Shown here one piece after another: positions 24,301 to 32,615 of a stretch of 64,000 bases of DNA (the first letter of the stretch is position 1; the number at the start of each line of letters is the position of its first letter). Location: the NCBI RefSeq assembly GCF_008935055.1, contig NZ_CP043028.1, positions 1,087,901 through 1,151,900 of the forward strand, written 5' to 3'. Made by a program: the position numbers and the translations under genes. Origin of the DNA: Pseudobutyrivibrio xylanivorans (GTDB lineage: Bacteria > Bacillota > Clostridia > Lachnospirales > Lachnospiraceae). The notes beneath the pieces are model-generated. The model searched no databases, was not told the origin of the DNA, and saw only the letters and a list, made by a program, of their open reading frames with translations.

Positions 24301-25329
24301 ATGAGCCGCGAATACAGGAATGAAGTAGACGAAAAAAACAACGTAAAAATCAATGAATTAATAAACAGTATGCCAGAATTTATTGAAGATTATTATGATT
24401 CATTGGTTGTGAACGGTAGCTCAACAAATACTATAAAAAGCTATCTATATGAAGTAAATGTATTCCTTAGATTTGTTGCGACTATTGTAAAAAAGAAATC
24501 TATAACTGATCTTGAAGTGACTGATTTAGATAAAGTCACGCTTACAAAAATAAACAAGTTTGTTGCCAGCTCTGAATCAGGTGCAACCCTAGCAGATACT
24601 GCTAAACGCAGGCGCCTTTCTGTAGTTAAATCGATTTACAAATTTTATTTCAAAATTGGCGCAATCACAACTAATCCCGTAATCGATAAAGAAGGTGCTA
24701 AAGTAAAGGAAAAGGAAGTTATTAAACTCAACGAGCACCAAGTAAGAACTTTGTTGGATTGTATACAAAATCAAAATGGCGTAAAGGAGCATTCAAAAGC
24801 TTATTCTGAGAAGCTCATTTATAGAGATTTGGCAATTATTATGGTACTTTTGGGCACAGGAATGCGTGTATCCGAGCTTGTTGGCTTAAATATAAGCGAT
24901 TACGATTTGACCACGCCAGGTCAGCCTTGTTTTCACATCATAAGAAAGGGTGAAGATGAGGACTACGTTTATTTTGTTGATGCTGTCAAAAATGTCGTAG
25001 ACGATTATTTAGAGTTCACTCGCCCTCTCCTAGTCGATTCAGAAGAAAAAAATGCCCTCTTCTTATCTACACAACGTAAAAGAATGGGTGTCAGCTCTAT
25101 TGAAAAAATGCTTAAGAAATACTGTAAGGCAGCCGGACTTCCAAGCAATATTTCACCACACAAATTAAGAGCCACATTTGCCACTACAGTTTATAAAAAC
25201 ACTAACAACATCTATGCGGTAAAAGATGCTCTTCACCATAGCTCGATTGAAACATCTAAGCACTATATTGGTGACAAGGACGAAAGAAAACAAGAAGCAG
25301 CTATTGCAGCTGCCTCGTTGTTCTCATAA
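24301..25329 (+). CDS. Tyrosine recombinase (XerC/D-like)
   Basis: A 342-residue site-specific recombinase. The N-terminal SAM-like core-binding domain spans about residues 25-125; the catalytic domain holds Arg in GTGMRVSELVGL, HKLRATFAT (His-x-x-Arg), HHSSIETSKHYI with the second His and the nucleophilic Tyr. The length is at the upper end for XerC/D proteins. AAGGAG lies upstream of the ATG. No attachment-site repeats or phage genes adjoin it, so a chromosomal or plasmid-dimer-resolution role is as plausible as transposition. On a plasmid-type replicon it could resolve dimers. It converges on the NifX-FKBP gene with a 4-bp gap. Confidence 0.85.
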   Translation: MSREYRNEVDEKNNVKINELINSMPEFIEDYYDSLVVNGSSTNTIKSYLYEVNVFLRFVATIVKKKSITDLEVTDLDKVTLTKINKFVASSESGATLADTAKRRRLSVVKSIYKFYFKIGAITTNPVIDKEGAKVKEKEVIKLNEHQVRTLLDCIQNQNGVKEHSKAYSEKLIYRDLAIIMVLLGTGMRVSELVGLNISDYDLTTPGQPCFHIIRKGEDEDYVYFVDAVKNVVDDYLEFTRPLLVDSEEKNALFLSTQRKRMGVSSIEKMLKKYCKAAGLPSNISPHKLRATFATTVYKNTNNIYAVKDALHHSSIETSKHYIGDKDERKQEAAIAAASLFS

Positions 25330-25333
25330 AATA

Positions 25334-26176
25334 CTATTTAACTTCCACAAGCTCAATTGTAAAGTTTAGTTCTTTGCCAGCCATCTCATGATTGGCATCA
25401 AGTGTAATTTCTGTATCATTCTTAGCAACAACCTTTACAGGGAATGGTCTGCCGTATGGATCCTGTAAATAAACCTGCTGGTCTACCACTAAATCCTCTG
25501 AGCCAGGAAGCTGAGCTATCTCCAATGTAACTACTGCGTCCTCGTCACGCTGGCCATAAGCTTCCTCTGGCATAAGGTGAACATCAACCTTATCACCAAC
25601 TTCCATATTTGCAACGGCTTTGTCGAATCCTTTAATCATCATACCAGCGCCGCAAACGAACTCAAGTGGCTCGCCTCTGTCATAAGATGAATCAAACTGT
25701 GTTCCATCGTTAAATGTGCCTCTATAATGTGTACGGCATGTCTTACCAACGTTCTTGCCCTCAAATGCAGGCTCAGAGTGGCATCCTCCGCAACCAGAGC
25801 CACAGCTGTGACCTTCCTCATGAGAACCACAAGTGTGACCTTCACCATGATGATTGCAATTAACACCAGTGTTAATAAGCTCGCCCTTAAGATAAGCCTC
25901 AACTGCCGCATCTACATCTCCTGATGCGCCTGCACAAAGCTCAATTCCATTTTCGCTAAGAGCTGCCTGAGCTCCTCCACCAATACCACCGCAAATAAGT
26001 ACATCGATTGACTTATTGCTAAGTAAAGATGCTAAAGCACCGTGACCCTGCCCATCAGAACCAATAATCTCTGACGAAACCACCTTGCCATCCTCTACTT
26101 CATATACTTTAAACTGCTCTGTGTGTCCAAAGTGCTGAAAAACCTGTCCATTTTCGTATGTTACTGCTATTCTCAT
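25334..26176 (-). CDS. NifX/NafY-like domain fused to FKBP-type peptidyl-prolyl isomerase
   Basis: A 280-residue fusion. Residues 1-100 match the dinitrogenase iron-molybdenum cofactor-binding fold (MRIAVTYENGQVFQHFGHTEQFKVYEVEDGKV, VLICGGIGGGAQAAL). Residues 105-135 are a Cys/His/Gly-rich linker (CNHHGEGHTCGSHEEGHSCG), a likely metal-binding segment. Residues 145-280 are an FKBP/SlyD-like prolyl isomerase (FDSSYDRGEPLEFVCGAGMMIKGFDKAV, VDVHLMPEEAYGQRD). SlyD proteins handle nickel with a His/Cys-rich tail, so a metal-handling chaperone is a reasonable inference. No nitrogenase genes are present. AAGGAG lies before the ATG. Confidence 0.85.
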   Translation of the reverse strand: MRIAVTYENGQVFQHFGHTEQFKVYEVEDGKVVSSEIIGSDGQGHGALASLLSNKSIDVLICGGIGGGAQAALSENGIELCAGASGDVDAAVEAYLKGELINTGVNCNHHGEGHTCGSHEEGHSCGSGCGGCHSEPAFEGKNVGKTCRTHYRGTFNDGTQFDSSYDRGEPLEFVCGAGMMIKGFDKAVANMEVGDKVDVHLMPEEAYGQRDEDAVVTLEIAQLPGSEDLVVDQQVYLQDPYGRPFPVKVVAKNDTEITLDANHEMAGKELNFTIELVEVK

Positions 26177-26355
26177 TTTTATACTCCTTCAAAACAAAAT
26201 ATTGATTATTATACCTTCTAAATAATGAGAATACAAGAATTATAGTTCCCCTAACATTTGTGTTGGATTCTCCGCTGCTTTAACCTTGCCATATGTACCC
26301 ATAAATCTCGACACTATTAGTTTAGTATCCTTTTCTTATGCCTCTTATCCTGGTA

Positions 26356-27090
26356 TCAGAGATTCAAAAAACCTATATACTCTAGAAACATCAAAGCAAA
26401 TACAACTAGCCATGCACCTATAATAATGCCCAATATTACCTTTATGGCAATATCCCTCCGAAGATCATAAAATTCAACTTTACCCAAACCAATGAGAAGT
26501 AACCAAATTCCAATAATGACATGAATCAGCGGAAATAACTGGATAAATAAAATTCCTGTTTCAATGCATCCAATAAATAAAAAGCTTCCCACAAAAATAA
26601 ATAAGGCACCTACTAGTCGAAGCTTATATCCTGCGTTCCACTCTATGTATGCATGATTCCAGACACCTGGTCGATAGCAAAAACCATTCCCCATCAAATA
26701 GTGTTCTATAATGGAATACAACTTTTGAGCATCAAAGCCTATATTAGGATAATCTTTCAAATCAACCTTCTTTCGCCAAGGCAGATTATCTGAAGCTGAA
26801 ACCGAATACACAGATGTTGTTTGTGTACTCATAGGTGGTACATAATCATAACGATGCGCTGTCATTTCCCCACCATAAAATGTCTTGTCCTTTCGAAGTT
26901 TATACTTCACAGAAAACAACCGCAATTTCTTTTCGTCCACATCCTGAGGCACCTCACATACCTTCCAGCGAGCAATAACTGTATTCCCTTTTACTTCCAC
27001 AATAAATGGGTATTCCTCTGCGTTTAAATCTCTAACAATTGTCTTTTTTAATTCTTCAAGTTCCATTTTCTTTGCACCTATATTTTTCAT
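26356..27090 (-). CDS. Hypothetical membrane protein
   Basis: I do not recognise this 244-residue protein. The first 150 residues are soluble and rich in aromatic and charged residues, with GGEMTAHRYDYVPP in the middle; the last 90 hold three or four hydrophobic helices (RLVGALFIFVGSFLFIGCIETGILF, LFPLIHVIIGIWLLLIGL, VILGIIIGAWLVVFALMFLEYIGFL). The soluble part is probably cytoplasmic. An in-frame ATG at 27066 with AGGTG upstream may be the real start. It is monocistronic. The 26177-26355 interval upstream of the NifX-FKBP gene holds no gene that I can see. Confidence 0.65.
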   Translation of the reverse strand: MKNIGAKKMELEELKKTIVRDLNAEEYPFIVEVKGNTVIARWKVCEVPQDVDEKKLRLFSVKYKLRKDKTFYGGEMTAHRYDYVPPMSTQTTSVYSVSASDNLPWRKKVDLKDYPNIGFDAQKLYSIIEHYLMGNGFCYRPGVWNHAYIEWNAGYKLRLVGALFIFVGSFLFIGCIETGILFIQLFPLIHVIIGIWLLLIGLGKVEFYDLRRDIAIKVILGIIIGAWLVVFALMFLEYIGFLNL

Positions 27091-27260
27091 AAACCTATAA
27101 TTCCTTAATGTATGCTATGAATCAATAATACCCTTTTAGCATTATTTTTAGTAGTTGGAATTACTATAATATTCTTTTTTGAATTTCTCTATTGAGGGAC
27201 ATAAAAGATTTGCTGAAACCTTTCTAAAAAACATCGAAAATGTATCCAACTGTCCCCACT

Positions 27261-27293
27261 AAAAAAGACCAGGATATAATCCTGATCTTTTTT
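27261..27293 (-). terminator. Bidirectional terminator after the lipase gene
   Basis: Stem AGACCAGGAT / ATCCTGATCT flanked by A-run and T-run on opposite sides. Read on the minus strand it ends the lipase transcript. Confidence 0.85.
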
Positions 27294-27317
27294 GAACACT
27301 GTATTTATGTAAATAAT

Positions 27318-28553
27318 TTATTCTACTACAGCTTCTGCCTCAACAACTTCAGTTTCAGTCTCAACTGCTGCTGTTTCATCTAGCTCTGCATCAATAACCT
27401 CTTCTACAAGGTTATCTTCTACAACGACATCTTCTTCAACGATATCATTTTCAGTAGCGTCAGCTTCAACTAATTCTGCATCAGACTCAATTACCTCAGA
27501 AACTTCTGTTTCAACAGCATCCTCATCATTTACCTGTTCAAAAGTTGTAAATTGATTTAAAGCATCCTCAGACATATATCCATCAGCAACTGCCTGCTTA
27601 GCTAAATCATAGCACTCAACTGGTGTCTTCTTAGGAAGGATAGATGTTCTAGCTACTGATGTTGTTCCGTAAAGTGAAGTATAGAATGATGTAGTAGCAA
27701 AGTTTAAAGTAAGCATTCTGCTACCTGTTTCTACACCTAAAACACTTCCACGCTTCTCACCAGCGCAATCATAGTTGCCCCAAACGTCTTCACGTAAGTA
27801 GCTATCACAGTGAGCAGCTGATGAATCTCCATTATAACCACCATCTTCATGATTAACACCGGCATACTGCCAAACAATGTTAAACACTGAAGAAATACTA
27901 TAGAATGTATTCTTATCGCTGCTATCACCAAGTCTCTTTACCATACCTTCACGAGTAAAGCCCTTGATAAGAGGTGAACCAAATGTAACTGTATTAAGTA
28001 CTTCGTAATTATCCTTGATATACTTATCAGCTGCAACCTGCTGTGCAACCATTCCACCAAGACTATGACCTGCAAAAATAATATTGCTACCTGCAGGAAT
28101 TCTATCGATAATAGCATTCTTTACGTTTGTTACGTACTCATTACTTAATTCAAATCCTGAAAGAAGATCTTCCTTAACAGTTGTAGTCTGATTTTCAACA
28201 ATTGTCTCTGTTCCTGAAAGTGCAACTACATATACTGCCTTATCCTCAGAACTCTTATATGTGTTATAAGTCATTCTACCTTCTGTGATAGAAATAGGAC
28301 CAGCTGACTGATAATCTGCATAACCAACCTTTGTAAGTGTTGCCATCTGTGCAGCATTCTCAATAGTTACAGTCTCACCGTTCTGGATTTTATAAACCAT
28401 ATCCATGATTTTAAAATCTGTTTCTGTGTGAAGAATATAATTTGTATCTCCACCTGCTGGAAGAATTGATCCAGCCTCTGCAACCATTGGATTTACAAGA
28501 ATAGTTGAAACCGCAAGAGCCGCAGCTAAAGTTCTTAAAACTCTTTTTCTCAT
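27318..28553 (-). CDS. Secreted lipase-like alpha/beta hydrolase with acidic C-terminal tail
   Basis: A 411-residue exported protein. The signal peptide is MRKRVLRTLAAALAVSTI with a cleavage site after AEA near residue 27. The hydrolase core resembles class 3 lipases: IIFAGHSLGGMVAQQVAADKY holds the nucleophile Ser, TVTFGSPLIKG follows, and HEDGG or HCDS near residue 235-250 may supply the His. The last 85 residues are almost only Glu, Val, Asp, Ala and Thr, a very acidic low-complexity tail without a sortase motif. Such tails may bind cations or the wall. It is monocistronic and followed by a terminator. Confidence 0.82.
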   Translation of the reverse strand: MRKRVLRTLAAALAVSTILVNPMVAEAGSILPAGGDTNYILHTETDFKIMDMVYKIQNGETVTIENAAQMATLTKVGYADYQSAGPISITEGRMTYNTYKSSEDKAVYVVALSGTETIVENQTTTVKEDLLSGFELSNEYVTNVKNAIIDRIPAGSNIIFAGHSLGGMVAQQVAADKYIKDNYEVLNTVTFGSPLIKGFTREGMVKRLGDSSDKNTFYSISSVFNIVWQYAGVNHEDGGYNGDSSAAHCDSYLREDVWGNYDCAGEKRGSVLGVETGSRMLTLNFATTSFYTSLYGTTSVARTSILPKKTPVECYDLAKQAVADGYMSEDALNQFTTFEQVNDEDAVETEVSEVIESDAELVEADATENDIVEEDVVVEDNLVEEVIDAELDETAAVETETEVVEAEAVVE

Positions 28554-28844
28554 AATTGTTTTTTACTCCTTTTCTATTGCGGAAACTAATATAACAGGAT
28601 TAGTTTTCTAATGCTTCCCAAAATCCAATCAATAAAAAGAGTTTTTTTGTTATTATTGCGATTTCTCACACATTATATTTTCCAAGTCAAAATTGTTATT
28701 ATTGCGTTATTTAATTGCCAAATAGTCATTATACGTAACATTTTTCTCAGAAATAAAAACAGCCCCAAATCTGTAACTTAACAAAAAACTCCCCAATCAA
28801 TACTCTTTTAACGTTGTTTTTAGTGCTAGAGTAAAATGAATAGC

Positions 28845-28871
28845 AAAAAAGGCCGCAGTTTTTCTGCGGCC
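28845..28871 (-). terminator. Terminator of the minus-strand lipoprotein gene
   Basis: Perfect stem GGCCGCAG / CTGCGGCC with a 5-nt loop and, on the minus strand, a six-T tail. On the plus strand it is followed by AAAGGGAGA and a 16-codon ORF (28888-28938). The 28554-28920 interval otherwise holds only AT-rich upstream sequence of the lipase gene. Confidence 0.8.
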
Positions 28872-28920
28872 AAAGGGAGAATAAAAAATGAAAAAAAGTT
28901 TAGTAACACTCAAAGGTTTA

Positions 28921-29532
28921 TTAATGGAATTCCAGTGAATCTACGATATTTGCAAGCTCATCACTTACTCTCATATCTATTTCTTCGCCAGCACCCATGT
29001 GCTCGATACACTCAAAGACAATAGTCTTACCGTTATTGTCAAGTGCAATAGCTGTATCATAGTACTCTGAACCTGCTGGACCAGCGCATCCCATTGACAC
29101 TGTGTAAGAAGTCTTATCAGCCAAAGTAGACTCTGTTTTCACGATGCTATCGCTACTTCCCCACATTTCTGCCAACTCATCTCTTGTCTCCTCAGCTGTT
29201 GTTCCTTCATATTCAGAAACCATAACCATGCATGTCCCTGCACAGTCACCCATATATGTAAATCCAACAAGGGAATTCTCTTCTGTTACAGTGATCATGT
29301 CTGGATTGTATTTTACAGACCATCCAGCATTGCTCTCGTATGTTTTGTAAGGTAATTCTATTTCAACTGCCTCTACTTCTGGTGCCTCTGTTGCTGCCAT
29401 AACTGGCTCATACTCTTCTGTTACTACGTTTGCAGACTGTGATGCGCATCCTAATAATCCTACAGATGTGACTGTAATTAAACCTGCTGTCATTAAGCTT
29501 CTTGTTAATCTCTCAAAATTAATCTTCATCAT
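28921..29532 (-). CDS. Putative lipoprotein
   Basis: A 203-residue exported protein with a lipoprotein signal (LITVTSVGLLGC, Cys about residue 29). After a Glu-rich spacer the domain reads YKTYESNAGWSVKYNPDMITVTEENSLVGFTYMGDCAGTCMVMVSEYEGTTAEETRDELAEMWG, a small beta-rich fold often seen in Lachnospiraceae cell-surface lipoproteins of unknown function. GGAG lies 7 nt before the first of two adjacent ATG codons. It is divergent from another lipoprotein gene at 29682, with 149 bp between the starts. Confidence 0.75.
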   Translation of the reverse strand: MMKINFERLTRSLMTAGLITVTSVGLLGCASQSANVVTEEYEPVMAATEAPEVEAVEIELPYKTYESNAGWSVKYNPDMITVTEENSLVGFTYMGDCAGTCMVMVSEYEGTTAEETRDELAEMWGSSDSIVKTESTLADKTSYTVSMGCAGPAGSEYYDTAIALDNNGKTIVFECIEHMGAGEEIDMRVSDELANIVDSLEFH

Positions 29533-29635
29533 GTCTTTTCTCCTTACTCTTTTCTTTTGTTTGAGGACATATTATCACTTGAATTATCACACTAGTGTCA
29601 CAGTCCACAGTAACTGTAAATAGTGGCATTATTAT

Positions 29636-29663
29636 TTGAAAAGTATATAATCAAGTGTATATA
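29636..29663 (+). promoter_or_regulatory. Candidate promoter of the plus-strand lipoprotein gene
   Basis: TTGAAA at 29636-29641 and TATATA at 29658-29663 with 16-bp spacing, about 19 bp before the ATG at 29682. Confidence 0.45.
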
Positions 29664-29681
29664 TGTTTGAGGAGGACCAAA

Positions 29682-30605
29682 ATGAAAAATAAAATACTTT
29701 CAACAGTAATTATTGCAGCCATGGGACTTAGCCTTGTGGCCTGCGGAAACACAGAATCAACTACAGAAAATACTACAGAAAGTTCTAAACCAGAAATAGA
29801 AACAGCAACCGAGAATACACCTGAAGAGGAATCTGCCGCAGAGCTGTCAGACGAAGAGAAATCTGCCAAATTCACAGATTATACAGACAGTCTTAAAAAG
29901 CTCACAGGCACAAACTTCAAGATGAGTACAACCTACAGTGAAGAAAATGGATTTGATGCAGTCATCGATGGCGAAAGTGGCACGTTATTCTGGGAATATC
30001 CACTTAACGCTGACTGTCTTATCACAGCTGACTATAACAGTTCAACTAACAGCCTAACTTTCAACTCTCATGCATTAAATTCTCAGGGCGAACTTGATAC
30101 CATCAGCGCTGTATCTCTTGATAATTTTATCGCATTTACGGATGACTGTAAGATTCTATTCTCAGGTCTCAGTCTTACTACTGAGCGCGAAGCCATCATG
30201 GTCGAATCCAGAGGTCTGGCATACACATACGCTGATGGCGTAGATTACAGGATTACATTAATTGAGGTTGGCGCAGATGGAACTTTAGATGTAATCTATG
30301 AAGATGGCCTCTGTGGCTCCGGAGATGAGGATATCACAGCAGATATTAGAAAAAGTTTCAACGAAGCGTTAGATTCAAACTATTCTAAGGATGAATTTGA
30401 AGATAGCTTCTATAATGGCAATCTGATAATCGAGCAGGAAAACAAGCCTGTTTGGGCAAAAATCACCTTCAAATCTGACACAGCAAAACTCGCTGATACA
30501 GGTGACTGGGACAGCGTAAACGAAGTTACTTCAAAGCTATACGAACTCAGTTCTACCAATGGCGAGCCTCTTTATTGGGGCGAAGGACAATTTACAGCTG
30601 AATAA
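29682..30605 (+). CDS. Putative lipoprotein
   Basis: About 307 residues. I chose the ATG at 29682, since GAGGAGG lies 7 nt upstream and an upstream GTG at 29655 would not give a clean signal peptide. The N-terminus MKNKILSTVIIAAMGLSLVAC is a lipoprotein signal with lipobox Cys21, followed by a 45-residue Thr/Glu/Ser-rich linker. The mature domain is not recognised; it has strands such as NGFDAVIDGESGTLFWEYPL and AKITFKSDTAKLADTGDW. The 3' end overlaps the convergent GH3 gene by 14 nt. Confidence 0.75.
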   Translation: MKNKILSTVIIAAMGLSLVACGNTESTTENTTESSKPEIETATENTPEEESAAELSDEEKSAKFTDYTDSLKKLTGTNFKMSTTYSEENGFDAVIDGESGTLFWEYPLNADCLITADYNSSTNSLTFNSHALNSQGELDTISAVSLDNFIAFTDDCKILFSGLSLTTEREAIMVESRGLAYTYADGVDYRITLIEVGADGTLDVIYEDGLCGSGDEDITADIRKSFNEALDSNYSKDEFEDSFYNGNLIIEQENKPVWAKITFKSDTAKLADTGDWDSVNEVTSKLYELSSTNGEPLYWGEGQFTAE

Positions 30606-32430
30606 ATACAGGTAAAACACCCTTTGCTTTTGCACCACCAAACAATACATATATAGCTGCTGGGACATTTGGTCCATATTGCTTTGTATTTGGATCAAAA
30701 CTTGGAATATCTGTCATTCCTCTGGCATTATAACAAGCCACAATTCCATCGGCCTCTGGATAAAGAGCTGTATCATAAGGTAATTGTGCACTTAAAACAA
30801 TCGCCTTAGCATTATTCTTATGAGCCTCGGAAATAACATTAGTTATGAAATTTTTATTATTCACTTCGGCTGAATAGATTGCAGAAAGACAAATAACAAC
30901 GTCTGCCCCTGTTATTCCCTGAGTAATATTGAAACCTTCATAGTCCTCAATATAAATCATTGAAATATTATTTTTATTAATCTTAATACCACTTTCATTC
31001 AGCTTATCTAATGCATATTTGAACGAATTTAACTGGCTTTCTGATGGATATAAGATTACTACCTTCTTATCAGTAGCTATAGGAAATGCTTTATCATTTT
31101 TTACTGATGTTATTGCCTCAAGCGCAATATTCCACTCAATATCATGATTTGCCTTACTTCCTACAACTTTTTCCGCCATTACAGGAGATGGTTGCATTCT
31201 GGACCATTTGCTTACAGTATTTAAAGAATCATCAACTAATAAACCATACTTAGCCTTCATTTTAAGAATTCTGGTAACAGATTCATTTACAGCATCAATA
31301 GAAATATCTCCTGCATTTATTTTGGCAGCAACACCACTAATGTAATCATCTAAATTCTTCAATCCATCCTCTGTAGACAAATCTACAGGCATCAAAAGCA
31401 TATTTGCACCTGCATTGATAGCAAGTGTTGTTGCATCCATCTTATCAAAATGCTTTGCAATGGCATCCATGTCTAAAGCATCGGTAACAATTACTCCATC
31501 AAATCCCATATCGTTCCTTAAAATTCCTGTGAGAATGGTTTTTGATAGAGTTGCTGGTAAATTAATTTTTTCGCCTGTTAGCTTAGAAATATATGTACCT
31601 GTCTCAATCTTAGGGTACTGAATATGAGCAGTCATTACAAAATCAGATTTCTTGGCAACTGCTGTATATGGAATAAGTTCCAATTTCTTCAATTCATCAT
31701 AGGTTTTATCAATTAATGGTAATCCTGTATGACTATCAGTAGCAGTATCCCCATGACCTGGAAAATGCTTTAATGCAGTCATGACTCCATTGCTATGAAG
31801 CCCATCTATATATCGCTGTCCAAATTCTGCCACCTTATTCGGATTATCCGAAAATGATCGTACTCCAATAATAGGATTTTCAGGGTTATTATTTACATCC
31901 ATAACAGGTGCGAAATCAACATTTATTCCCTGAACTGCAAGTTCTTTTCCAATTACATTAGCTGCTCTAAAGGCATTCTCTGGATCACCTGTAGCGCCAA
32001 TAGCCATATTTCCAGGCATCTGCGTTCCAGTCTGAAGACGTGTAATATATCCTCCCTCCTGATCAATGGAAATCAGCAATGATGACTTAGCTCCACCCTG
32101 AATATTAGCCTTTTGCATGGCATTGACAAGTTCAGTTGTCTGCGCTGCTTCCTGAGTGTTTTGGCCGAAAAGAATAATGCCTCCGAAGTTATATTTCATT
32201 AATGTTGCCTTCTGCTGGTCATTTAACTCCGTAACGCCCTTTTTACTATCTCCTGTTCCCCAATACCTAAAAGATGGCATAATCATCTGTGCCACCTTTT
32301 GTTCCACTGGCATGTCGGAAACCAATTGTTCAATACCTCCTTTTGCATGAACATTTACAGCGCAAGCCGGACTAGCAACTGTAGCAATGGTTAATAATAG
32401 CGACAACACAAAAGCTAATCTTTTTCTCAT
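30592..32430 (-). CDS. Glycoside hydrolase family 3 beta-N-acetylhexosaminidase
   Basis: A 612-residue exported GH3 enzyme. It opens with a signal peptide ending near VHAKG. The GH3 N-terminal barrel shows LISIDQEGGYITRL, the NagZ-type histidine-aspartate motif KHFPGHGDTATDSHTGLP, and the nucleophile in VIVTDALDMDAIAKHF. A C-terminal GH3_C-like Rossmann domain follows (VVILYPSESQ, ADVVICLSA). NagZ-type enzymes release N-acetylglucosamine from muropeptides or other glycans by a phosphorylase/hydrolase mechanism with His as general base. I start at the ATG at 32430, after GAGGAGG, not the GTG at 32445 that overlaps it. Likely role is wall recycling or glycan scavenging outside the cell. Confidence 0.9.
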   Translation of the reverse strand: MRKRLAFVLSLLLTIATVASPACAVNVHAKGGIEQLVSDMPVEQKVAQMIMPSFRYWGTGDSKKGVTELNDQQKATLMKYNFGGIILFGQNTQEAAQTTELVNAMQKANIQGGAKSSLLISIDQEGGYITRLQTGTQMPGNMAIGATGDPENAFRAANVIGKELAVQGINVDFAPVMDVNNNPENPIIGVRSFSDNPNKVAEFGQRYIDGLHSNGVMTALKHFPGHGDTATDSHTGLPLIDKTYDELKKLELIPYTAVAKKSDFVMTAHIQYPKIETGTYISKLTGEKINLPATLSKTILTGILRNDMGFDGVIVTDALDMDAIAKHFDKMDATTLAINAGANMLLMPVDLSTEDGLKNLDDYISGVAAKINAGDISIDAVNESVTRILKMKAKYGLLVDDSLNTVSKWSRMQPSPVMAEKVVGSKANHDIEWNIALEAITSVKNDKAFPIATDKKVVILYPSESQLNSFKYALDKLNESGIKINKNNISMIYIEDYEGFNITQGITGADVVICLSAIYSAEVNNKNFITNVISEAHKNNAKAIVLSAQLPYDTALYPEADGIVACYNARGMTDIPSFDPNTKQYGPNVPAAIYVLFGGAKAKGVLPVFIQL

Positions 32431-32615
32431 AAATCTCCTCCTCACGTGATATTTATTCTACTATATCAGAGTAGTGTACCTTTATTTTATGAAATAACTG
32501 TGTACAAAGCTTTCATTTCAGATAGAAATAATCCTTTAAATACTAGGTCATAATTTAGCCTCAAATTTATTGTATTATCTCCATATACGACTGTATCCAA
32601 GGATGGAAAACGCTT

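Noticed and set aside
24301..25329. Integrase of a genomic island
   Set aside because: No att-like repeats, phage or conjugation genes flank it; a Xer-like housekeeping role is equally likely.
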